Positions 17,399 to 25,112 of a stretch of 64,000 bases of DNA are shown here, in pieces. This DNA is from GWB2-37-7 sp942492835 (GTDB lineage Bacteria > Bacillota > Clostridia > Lutisporales > Lutisporaceae). The position numbers and the translations under genes are program-made. The stretch lies in NCBI GenBank assembly GCA_942492835.1, contig OW818645.1, forward strand, positions 434,001 through 498,000. Reading direction: 5' to 3'. The stretch's first letter is position 1. Every line of letters starts with the position of its first letter. The notes under the pieces were generated by a model that worked only from the letters and a program-made list of their open reading frames with translations, was not told where the DNA came from and did not search any database.

Positions 17399-17408
17399 CT
17401 CTTGGTCA

Positions 17409-17527
17409 ATAACTGGATAACCACCCATGATTGTCGAATCACAACCAGCAATGAAAATAGTTAACTACTACCGCTGATTTTGATATATTATAAATCTATT
17501 TTCGTGTTAACTTCGGTAGCTGACACA
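17409..17527. repeat. Two partial MITE-type terminal repeats
   Basis: ATAACTGGATAAC at 17409-17421 and GTTAACTTCGGTAGCTGACACA ending at 17527 (written in parts: GTTAACTTC, GGTAG, CTGACACA) are incomplete copies of the terminal motif seen intact at 40613-40641. The second abuts the YD-repeat fragment at 17528. Confidence 0.55.
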
Positions 17528-17650
17528 TAATCATTGGTCTGCCTGATTCGTCGTAGTTGTAGGTGTTTATGTTGCCAAGTGTGTCTATGATTTTTGTGAT
17601 TAGTCCGTTGGTGTTGTATTCATATTTGGTGTTGGTGCCTGTTAGGTCTT
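17528..17650 (-). pseudogene. Rhs YD-repeat fragment
   Basis: A short piece of the YD-repeat region (TKDLTGTNTKYEYNTNGL, then NTYNYDESGRP) nearly identical to part of the full-length gene near 29,900-30,000. Both ends are truncated: one by the MITE-type end at 17527, the other by fusion to the ribbon-helix-helix gene at about 17650. Confidence 0.75.
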
Positions 17651-17922
17651 TTGTTTCTATTCGCTCCCCATACAGTTTTCTTTGCATTGTCCTGTGCCCA
17701 TCTTTTAATAATGGTGTTTTGAATTGCTAAATACATTGGCATTCGCACATTTTCACTGTACTTCTCAAGCTTATTGTAGAAGGTAGTGTAAAAGTTTACC
17801 ATCATGGTTATTGCCCTTACAATCATTTCATTTCTTGATATATCAAGAGCCTTTGCTGCTTCATCCATCGCTGATACTTCCGAGCAATCTTTGGTTAATC
17901 TGATGTTTATAATATCTGCCAT
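17620..17922 (-). CDS. Ribbon-helix-helix-like protein, C-terminus replaced by Rhs DNA
   Basis: Residues 1-50 (MADIINIRLTKD...AMDEAAKALDISRNEMIVRA) have the beta-strand then two-helix layout of Arc/CopG-type DNA-binding proteins of plasmids and mobile elements. Up to about residue 84 the protein looks natural (QNTIIKRWAQDNAKK). The last 16 residues are encoded by out-of-frame YD-repeat DNA, so the gene is truncated by a recombination joint. It probably belonged to a mobile element and may no longer be functional. Confidence 0.5.
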   Translation of the reverse strand: MADIINIRLTKDCSEVSAMDEAAKALDISRNEMIVRAITMMVNFYTTFYNKLEKYSENVRMPMYLAIQNTIIKRWAQDNAKKTVWGANRNKRPNRHQHQI

Positions 17923-17975
17923 ATATGTATGACCTCTTTTATGTTTTATTTGTATATTTTATGAGTGCTTTAAAT

Positions 17976-18021
17976 ATAAAAAGAAACCCAGCAGTGACCA
18001 TTGTTAGTGGTGTGCTAGGTT
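17976..18021 (-). terminator. Terminator after tip 1 immunity gene
   Basis: AACCCAGCA (17985) pairs with TGCTAGGTT (18013). On the minus strand the stem is followed by TTCTTTTTATATTT, forming a terminator for the 18061-20533 module. Confidence 0.55.
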
Positions 18022-18060
18022 AGCTAATTAGTATTCTTATATTGCCTAATTAACAAATGT

Positions 18061-18357
18061 TTACCATATATACGCCCCATCTTCAAGTTTTACGCTTTTA
18101 GGACAATTCTCCATCGATATTTCTATGAGCCTTCCTTCTAATATCCCATCAATATTATTTTGATTATTAATAATTGATAGCACTTCTACTGCACAAGCAT
18201 AAAACTCTTTGTATCCATCATCATCAAGTCCATTTGTGCTTTCATATATAGTATTTATTTTCACCTTTAGCTCTAATCCATTACTCCATTCTACAATAAG
18301 ATTAGTTCCATTTGGATAATGACTAATGGCTTTAATTAAATCATCCAATCTTTTCAA
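18061..18357 (-). CDS. Putative immunity protein for tip 1 (Ntox50-like)
   Basis: A 98-residue acidic, soluble protein (MKRLDDLIKAISHYPNGTNLI... ending KLEDGAYIW), ATG at 18357 with AGAAGGAG upstream. It starts nine bases after the stop of the tip 1 toxin, the usual position of a cognate immunity gene in polymorphic toxin loci. I do not recognise its family. The frame is intact, so it could still protect against kin carrying this tip even though the toxin copy here has no start. Confidence 0.6.
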   Translation of the reverse strand: MKRLDDLIKAISHYPNGTNLIVEWSNGLELKVKINTIYESTNGLDDDGYKEFYACAVEVLSIINNQNNIDGILEGRLIEISMENCPKSVKLEDGAYIW

Positions 18358-18365
18358 CTCCTTCT

Positions 18366-20533
18366 CTACTTTGGTCTTGCTGGCACAATATGTGCTCCAT
18401 TTTTTCCGTAATGTATAATACCTATACTCGTATCTGTTCCAATTCGTGTAGTTGGATCAACATATTGTCCTATAATATCTCCGAAATCTACTCTCTCTTT
18501 ATTTGTACCAATCATTTCGCCAGTTCCAGTTTTCTTGTTTAGTAAATTTTGTATATCATCTACATTTCCATTCATAGGGCTCTTTATCTTCCCATTTGCA
18601 ATTTCATTTTTGTAATTATTTGTACCTGGCATATGCTTCTGCTGCTGTCCTACATTCACTTTTAGCTCAAAGCCATTTACTATGTTAGTGTTTATCCCTC
18701 CTTGAAATATTCCGTTAAATTTTAATTTAATTGAATTAATCCAATTTTGTATTGCAGTAGGCATTTTAGGCCCAGTGCCTCCACCTCCACCAGCACCTTC
18801 TTTATCTGTTCCATCACTAAGATAATTACAGTCTAAACTTACCTGTACAGTAGTTAATCCATTTTCATCTGTATTAATAACTTGTGTAGAAGTTGTATAT
18901 AGAGGTGTCTCAAAACTTACGATTGTAGTTGTATCATTTAAACTTATTTTGTATTCAGAGTTACCTATTACCTCATCACCATTAAACAACTTTGCAGTTC
19001 CTGAAGTTATAGTACTATTGCTAAATGAATATTCCGAAGTTATTGAACTGTATGCTTCCATTGGTATGTATGGTGGAGGAGTTTCATATTCTTCAAGTAC
19101 ACTCTTATTCTCACCATACCATTCCTGAGCAGTAAAAGGTCTAAAATTAAAGCCTTCAGAATGTTTTGTTGTTGAGTCGTGTCTTGTATATCTCTCCTCT
19201 GCATACTTTCCAGCATATTCACTGTAATATGAAGTAATAACTTCGTACTCTCTTATATACTCAATTGTCTTTGTCCAATCTGTATTCCAGCCGCCAGTTA
19301 CCTTATATGTTTCACCTTTGCTATTTTCTATTTCTATTTCTCGAGAACCTTTATAATTTTCTGTTTCACTTTCCCAGCGTTCCCAGTCTCGTTTTCTTAT
19401 ACTTTCTGCTTGTGCATGTATGCTGTCTCTTTTAACTTGATCTTCAATTGGAGTAGCATCATACTTATCTGTTAATCTCCTAATTGCTGATTGTGCCTTA
19501 GGTGTAAGATCTTCATCTCCATCTTCCCAATACCCCAACGGATCCCACCTATTTATAGGGTTATTACCAACATAAGCATATCTGTTCTGGGTATATGGTG
19601 TCAATATGTCTCCAGTATATGGGTCTGCTGTGGTGAAACGTCCGTTTTGTGCTCCATACCAACGTGCATTCATATCTATCAAATTTGCCTTTGCATCATA
19701 ATTCTTTCCTGCAAAGCTGTTTGTGTTGTATGGTGCTGTTACTCCTGTATACAGTCCTCCAAAAGCATCATAGCGATATTGCTCTATGCTGTCTCCATGT
19801 CGGTCTGTTAGCTCTGTTACGTTTCTCATTCCGTCATAGCTGTAGTACATAAGTCCGCCATTGGTTTTTAGTGATGGCTCTCTGCCTGGTATTACTTGTC
19901 CATGATTACCAAAGGTTTTCTTGCTTACTATTCTGTCGTTTGCCATGTTGTATTGGCTTAGTGGACTACCGTTTCCTGTGTATTCGTTAGTTATGGCATT
20001 TGTAAAGCCGTCATACAGGTAAGTAGTAGTATCTGTCTTTAGCTTTAGTGGGTTAATCTTTTCCTTTTTGTTGCTATTTCCATTGTTTTTGGTTTTATCA
20101 TTTCCATTTCCCTTACCGTTGTTGCTTTTATCTTTGTTCTGTCCTGGTGCGTATTCTGATTTGCCTGGTGCATCGTCAGCTTCTTTATTCCAATATGCTT
20201 CTTCTCTTGATGCCTTACGTCCAAATGCATCATAGCCATACTTTACATAGGTGCCATCTGGGTATTTTACTTCTGTTAGCTTGTTGGCTGCATTGTAAAT
20301 ATATTCTACTATATCGTCTCCTGCTTGTACCCCTGTCATGTTACCGTTTGCATCATAGCTGTAGCTATCATTTCCATCAGAGAGTAGTCTTTCAGCTGCA
20401 TCATATTCATAATCCAGTGCTTCATTGTCAGTTACATAATTTATTCTGTTACCATTTGCATCATATTTATATGTTGCTTTTGAGGTTGGGTCTATTAGAT
20501 AATCAGGCTTTTCATTATCGAATAACTGGATAA
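18366..20533 (-). pseudogene. Silent Rhs tip 1 with Ntox50-like toxin
   Basis: An open frame from the MITE-type end at 20533 to the stop at 18366. It has no SD-linked start: the first internal ATG (20339) lies within a YD repeat. Order: EKPDYLIDP and a YD repeat, DAFGRK, low-complexity linker (GKGNGNDKTKNN), Rhs core (NARWYGAQNGRFTTADPYTG ... NPINRWDPLGYWED), variable linker, then a toxin domain at the last ~100 residues. That domain has QQQKHMPGTNNY, KKTGTGEMIG, KERVDFGDIIGQYVD and a terminal GIIHYGKNGAHIVPARP, the pattern of polymorphic toxin type 50 (predicted BECR-fold RNase). It is a displaced tip that could be expressed after recombination into the full-length gene. Confidence 0.8.
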
Positions 20534-20549
20534 CTTAGTAGCCTGGCAC
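20522..20549. repeat. MITE-type terminal repeat at the 5' edge of tip 1
   Basis: ATAACTGGATAAC then GCCTGGCAC. On the minus strand it reads GTGCCAGGC-TACTA-AGTTATCCAGTTAT immediately before the Rhs homology. It has the same order and spacing as the MITE end at 40613-40641 and the tip 2 end at 24327-24355. The far side is IS256-like debris. Confidence 0.7.
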
Positions 20550-21333
20550 TTAATGTTTTTTCGTAACTTTTCTAAATTGTCTATGTAGCCCTTCTATTAT
20601 ATTTGTGGTATACATTATTTTTCTTATCTCTTGTGGATAATTAAAAAATGGATTTAGTATCTCCCGGTTATCTTTCCAGCCTTTTATTGAGTTTGGATAT
20701 TATTTTCCCCATTTTTGTTCTATCTTTTCAAGTTCATAGTTTCCTGCTTCTTCTGTAGTTGCATTATATACTAGTTTAAAATCTGCTGTAATTTCTTTTA
20801 AGTCTTTATATGATACATATTTTAATGAATTTCTTAACTGATGTATTATGCATCTTTGTATGATAGCTTTTGGATAGGCTGCATTAATTGCATTTTCCAT
20901 GCCTGCATGTCCATCTACACAAAATATTAGTATATCATCTACTCCTCTATTTTTGAGTTCTGTCATAACTCCAAGCCAAAACTTAGATGATTCTGCTTCT
21001 CCTATCTATATACCTAATATGCCTTTCATACCTTCTTTGTTAACTCCGATTACTACATAAGCAGCACCGTTTTTTATTTGTCCTTCTGTCTTTACTTTGT
21101 AATGGATTGCATCCATGAATACAAAGGTATATACATTCTCAAGCGGTCTACTTTGCCACTCTTTTTGTCCTGTCATTTTTGTCATAGCCAAGCTGGTTTG
21201 ACATTTCAGCTTCTAGTAACTCTTGAAGCATACTACCAAACATCTCTTTTAGTTTGTCATATACATCGTTAACTAAGTAGTTTTTGTTCTTTGCCATTAT
21301 CTCTCTTGCTAATTGTTTTTCTATTGTTCCCAT
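20550..21333 (-). pseudogene. IS256-family (Mutator) transposase remnant
   Basis: N-terminal piece from ATG 21333 (MGTIEKQLAREIMAKNK ... MLQELLEAEMSNQLGYDKND). A deletion and frameshift then remove roughly 90 codons to KEWQSRPLENVYTFVFMDAIHYK (the first catalytic Asp region). GILGI is followed by TAG at 21006, where IS256 proteins have Trp (WIGE). The frame then continues SSKFWLGVMTELKNRGVDDI, CVDGHAGMENAI, QRCIIHQLRNSLKYV to TTNIIEGLHRQFRKVTK. It is cut by the terminal repeat at 20549. Inactive. Confidence 0.8.
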
Positions 21334-21340
21334 AAAGAAA

Positions 21341-21391
21341 ACTCCTTCCTGTTTTTATTATTTTGATTATCTCCATGAAGGAGTTTTTTAT
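21341..21391. repeat. Inverted repeat ahead of IS256 remnant
   Basis: AAAACTCCTTC and GAAGGAGTTTTTT are inverted around about 28 bases next to the transposase start. It is probably part of the IS left end or its leader; the outer IS boundary is not clear. Confidence 0.35.
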
Positions 21392-21558
21392 ATCTTATCA
21401 ACCAAATTTTTTACAGTCCCGCAAGGGTTCCGGCTACTCGACCCTTATTTCATTAGCAAGAGGGTTTCTCTTGACTTTCGCCTTGTCCCTCTTTTATTAT
21501 TCTAAATATAATTTAGCTAATAAATCAGAAAACGAATTGCATAATGGTATTATGCTAC

Positions 21559-21638
21559 ATTCTGTATATTCATTAGTAATAGCATTTGTGAAGCCATCAT
21601 ACAGGTAAGTTGTGGTATCTGTATTTAGCTTTAGTACG
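21559..21638 (-). pseudogene. Short Rhs fragment (TTYLYDGFTNAITNEYT)
   Basis: About 26 codons of the Rhs core-adjacent segment (LNTDTTTYLYDGFTNAITNE) flanked by unrelated sequence on one side and junction repeat J on the other. It is cut at the same Rhs position as tip 3 at 17327. Confidence 0.65.
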
Positions 21639-21700
21639 TTTTTGATAATTAGCCTGCTACATTAAACCCTCCTGCTAATATCATTAACGCTATATTAGTA
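21639..21700. repeat. Junction repeat J, copy B
   Basis: 62 bases matching 17328-17389 with one visible mismatch, bounded on both sides by TAGTACG. Confidence 0.6.
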
Positions 21701-21721
21701 CGTTGTGTCACACTCTGACAG

Positions 21722-21757
21722 ACAAAAAGAAAGAGCCAACGGAATTTTCTCCGTTGA
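21722..21757 (-). terminator. Terminator downstream of tip 2 immunity gene
   Basis: CAACGGA/TCCGTTG stem; on the minus strand followed by GCTCTTTCTTTTTG. Between it and 21969 lies a short open stretch ending DIEKTNRII at about 21845 that I cannot identify, with no start. Confidence 0.6.
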
Positions 21758-21968
21758 CCCTGTGTTTGTGATGTTCAGTTGTACTTTTGCTGCTACTTTC
21801 GCTACTGACACTACTCTCAGGCTTACGCTAGCTGCAGAATTTAGATTATGCGGTTAGTTTTTTCTATGTCTGGTTGCTCAACTCTCTTTGTTTGCAATGG
21901 TTTTGTTGTCACTACACTTTTCGTTGCTAATTTTACGGTCAGTTTTATCAAAGTATTGTAGTAAATTC

Positions 21969-22211
21969 TTATTTAACTACTTCCCATTCAAACATATCTT
22001 TGAAATCCTCAAAGCACCCCTCACAAATCCAGTGATAATAGTCAAGTGTACAATAGCCTTCATCTTTTCCATCTTCGAACTTTTCCCAGCAAAATTCACA
22101 ATGGTCATGGTCTGAATTGGAATTCCCTATTACATATTTCTTATGCTGTAACTTAACTTTTTTTAAATAATTTATTTGATTTGTTAATCGCCAATCATCT
22201 TTATCTACCAT
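21969..22211 (-). CDS. Immunity protein for tip 2 (Ntox37-associated type)
   Basis: An 80-residue acidic protein, ATG at 22211 with GGGAGGAG upstream, 21 bases after the stop of the tip 2 toxin. MVDKDDWRLTNQINYL at the N-terminus, DHDHCEFCWEKF with a CxxC, then CTLDYYHWICEGCFEDF with a second CxxC, and FEWEVVK at the end. The two CxxC pairs suggest a zinc-bound fold. I recall similar small proteins beside polymorphic toxins in Firmicutes. The frame is intact. Confidence 0.65.
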   Translation of the reverse strand: MVDKDDWRLTNQINYLKKVKLQHKKYVIGNSNSDHDHCEFCWEKFEDGKDEGYCTLDYYHWICEGCFEDFKDMFEWEVVK

Positions 22212-22232
22212 ATTAACTCCTCCCTTCGAGAT

Positions 22233-24338
22233 TTATTTTGGTACAACACTGCCATCCGGATTTACTCGCCATTGGCTTCCATCCGGTCCTTTGTAGTCCC
22301 AGTGAGGACCTATAGGCTCAGGATGTCCTAAATCAGGGTGCAATGACTCTCCAGTTTTAGGATTAAAATAGCTGCCCTTACCATCAGCTGGTGTCCCTTT
22401 ACCTCTCCACACATAATCTTCACCAGGAGCTACCGTTGGGTCGTTACCTGGATAGTCTACAGATGGTGTTTTAACTTCGTCTGTAAAAAATACATCTTTT
22501 ATTTTTTCTGAAACATAGGTGTTTATTTTTGTATTGATTTCGTAAACCCCCACAGTTACAACAGCAACACCTATTGTTAATGCAATTCCCGGATTGTCCT
22601 TAATTAGTTTTACAGTTGTAGGCACTGCTAAAGGTACTGTTGTAGAACCAGCTACCAAAGATGCTGTACTTACTTCAATTTTACCAACATTAATTCCAGG
22701 ATTAACCGTCCCCTTATCACGCCTCTTATTCTTACCTATACCCACAATCTTTTCAGATACCCCAGCCACTTCTAGACCTTGTGATATTATACCATTCTTA
22801 TAATCGTTATTATCATTTCTTGACATTATCTTTTCCGTACTACTAATAGACCTTGAACTAGAAGTAGTTTTAGAGTAACCATCTTTAGGCTCATAGTAAC
22901 TGTTAACTTGTGAAATAGGTATATGATATTGCTTCAATACTGCTTTGTTCTCTTGATACCACTCTGATGGAGTAAATGCTCTAAAATCAAAACCATTTGT
23001 AACTGTCGTTGTTGTGTCAGTCCTAACAGAAACCGTGGTCGAAATTACTCCAACATAAGCTGTATGTCGCTGTCTAGTCACTTCATACTTTTCGTAATAT
23101 CTATCAGTTCTTGTCCAATCTGTTCTCCATCCATCTGATAGCTTAATTGGAGTTTCATAATCCATATCAGGAGTATCATCACTCAATGAACCAATTTTAC
23201 GTTCATCCTCAGTAGTCCATCTATCTCTATCAAGATTTCTGATTTCATTAGCAACTTCGTGTAAACTTTCTCTCTCATCTTTATCATCAGTAGAATTATA
23301 TAGCTTTGTTAAATATCTAATATCTGCTTGTGCTGCTGAAGATAAGCTACTATCTCCATCTTCCCAATACCCCAACGGATCCCATCGATTTATAGGGTTA
23401 TTCCCAACATAAGCATATCTGTTCTGGGTATATGGTGTCAATATATCTCCTTGATATTGGTCTGCTGTGGTGAAGCGTCCGTTTTGTGCTCCATACCAAC
23501 GTGCATTCATATCTATCAAGTTTGCCTTTGCATCATAATTCTTTCCTGCAAAGCTGTTTGTGTTGTATGGTGCTGTTACTCCTGTATACAGTCCTCCAAA
23601 AGCATCATAGCGATATTGCTCTATGCTGTCTCCATGTCGGTCTGTTAGCTCTGTTACGTTTCTCATTCCGTCATAGCTGTAGTACATAAGTCCGCCATTG
23701 GTTTTTAGTGATGGCTCTCTTCCTTGTATTACTTGTCCATGGTTGCCAAAGGTTGTATTGGCTTAATGGGCTACCGTTTCCTGTGTATTCGTTAGTTATG
23801 GCATTTGTAAAGCCGTCATACAGGTAAGTAGTAGTATCTGTCTTTAGCTTTAGTGGGTTAATCTTTTCCTTTTTGTTGATATTTCCATTGTTTTTGGTTT
23901 TATCATTTCCATTTCCCTTACCGTTGTTACTTTTTTCTTTGTTCTGTCCCGGTGCGTATTCTGATTTGCCTGGTGCATCGTCAGCTTCTTTATTCCAGTA
24001 GGCTTCTTCTCTTGATACCTTACGTCCAAATGCATCATAGCCATACTTTACATATGTGCCATCTGGGTATTTTACTTCTGTCAGCTTGTTTGCTGCGTTA
24101 TAGATATATTCTACTGTATCCTCTCCTGCTTGTACCCCTGCCATGTTACCGTTTGCATCATAGCTGTAGCTATCATTTCCATCAGAGAGTAGTCTTTCAG
24201 CTGCATCATATTCATAATCCAGTGCTTCATTGTCAGTTACATAATTTATTCTGTTACCATTTGCATCATATTTATATGTCGCTTTTGAGGTTGGGTCTAT
24301 TAGATAATCAGGTTTTTCATTATCGAATAACTTGATAA
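22233..24338 (-). pseudogene. Silent Rhs tip 2 with Ntox37-like toxin
   Basis: Rhs tail beginning at the MITE-type end (24338) with EKPDYLIDP and a YD repeat, then the same linker, core and post-core as the full-length gene. A 32-bp deletion near 23753 (relative to the full-length copy) removes ten codons plus two bases and breaks the frame, leaving 23671-24320 and 22233-23687 as separate frames. The post-core is nearly identical to the full-length protein as far as NDYKNGIISQ, then diverges. Residues with hydrophobic segment (STTVPLAVPTTVKLI ... ALTIGVAVVTVGVY) precede the toxin: GEDYVWRGKGTPADGKGSYF, SLHPDLGHPEPIGPHWDYKG, terminal NPDGSVVPK, the polymorphic toxin type 37 pattern. Confidence 0.8.
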
Positions 24339-24355
24339 CTTAATAGCCTGGCACA
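24327..24355. repeat. MITE-type terminal repeat at the 5' edge of tip 2
   Basis: ATAACTTGATAAC, seven bases, then CCTGGCACA. It sits against the Rhs homology at the same base as the tip 1 end (20522). Confidence 0.7.
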
Positions 24356-24541
24356 TAATGGCTCTAAGTAATAAACTATCTTCAAATAATGTTTGAGGGA
24401 AGAATATAAGGACAAGTAAGTTTATTCTCCCTTATGGAATAACAAAAAAATACTACTTATCCCTATATTTCTAGTAAAAAAGTATAAAATAACCCTTATT
24501 AAAAATTATTGCCTAAGATATTCAATAACATGCATAAGATA

Positions 24542-24583
24542 ATAAAAAAGGGTAATAATTATATTAAATACAACTATTACCCA
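24542..24583 (-). terminator. Terminator of the rhs-immunity operon
   Basis: GGGTAATA / TATTACCC arms; on the minus strand followed by TTTTTTATTA. It lies 220 bases beyond the TriTu-like immunity gene. The 24356-24803 stretch holds no gene. A second weaker hairpin (TCCAGTCC/GGACTGGA, 24732-24768) and an IS66 end lie in it. Confidence 0.65.
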
Positions 24584-24686
24584 CTCATGCTTCAAAATTA
24601 AGTTCTAAGATTTTGCTTTAGGAAGAAGCTAATATATATCATATCAACCTAATTTATGACACTCTCAAATACTCTCTAGAAAACAC

Positions 24687-24706
24687 GGAGATTTTTTGAC
24701 GCTTAC
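24687..24706. mobile_element. IS66-type terminal repeat remnant
   Basis: GGAGATTTTTTGACGCTTAC differs by one base from the complement of the IS66 end at 44890-44909. It is an isolated end with no other IS66 sequence nearby. Confidence 0.5.
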
Positions 24707-24803
24707 ATAATTTCACCACTTTAAATAACCTCCAGTCCCGAAAAATGGGCATAAGAAAGGACTGGAATCATTGTTTCAATTCCAATCCACGATAATTACT
24801 TTC

Positions 24804-25112
24804 TTACTTTTTATTACCTTCAACTAACACTCTAAAATATTCTTCTAAATATGTCTCAAACTTAGCATGTTCTTCCATTGTGTAGTTTTCAAACAATATC
24901 GTATCACTTGTTTCTACATCCAGAACTTCCATATTGATATCTCCAGATTTCCAAACAGTAATACGTCCTAAACAATTATCGGTCATATGGTCAACTCTTG
25001 TACTGGAATTGTTACTTTCTTGACCAGCATTTATAACATTATCAGTTGTAATTCCCTTATTTAATAATATTTTTGCAGTACCTTTTGCCCACTGCTTGAA
25101 TTTTATATCCAT
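24804..25112 (-). CDS. Immunity protein of the expressed Rhs toxin (TriTu-like)
   Basis: 102 residues, ATG at 25112 directly after the rhs stop, with the AGGAGG site inside the end of rhs, so translation is coupled. MDIKFKQWAKGTAKILLNKG opens the chain; CLGRITVWKSGDINMEVLDVETSDTILFENYTMEEH and a helical EEYFRVLVEG end look like the TriTu immunity family that partners TreTu ADP-ribosyltransferase toxins. The family call is from memory of the pattern; the immunity role follows from position. Confidence 0.7.
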   Translation of the reverse strand: MDIKFKQWAKGTAKILLNKGITTDNVINAGQESNNSSTRVDHMTDNCLGRITVWKSGDINMEVLDVETSDTILFENYTMEEHAKFETYLEEYFRVLVEGNKK

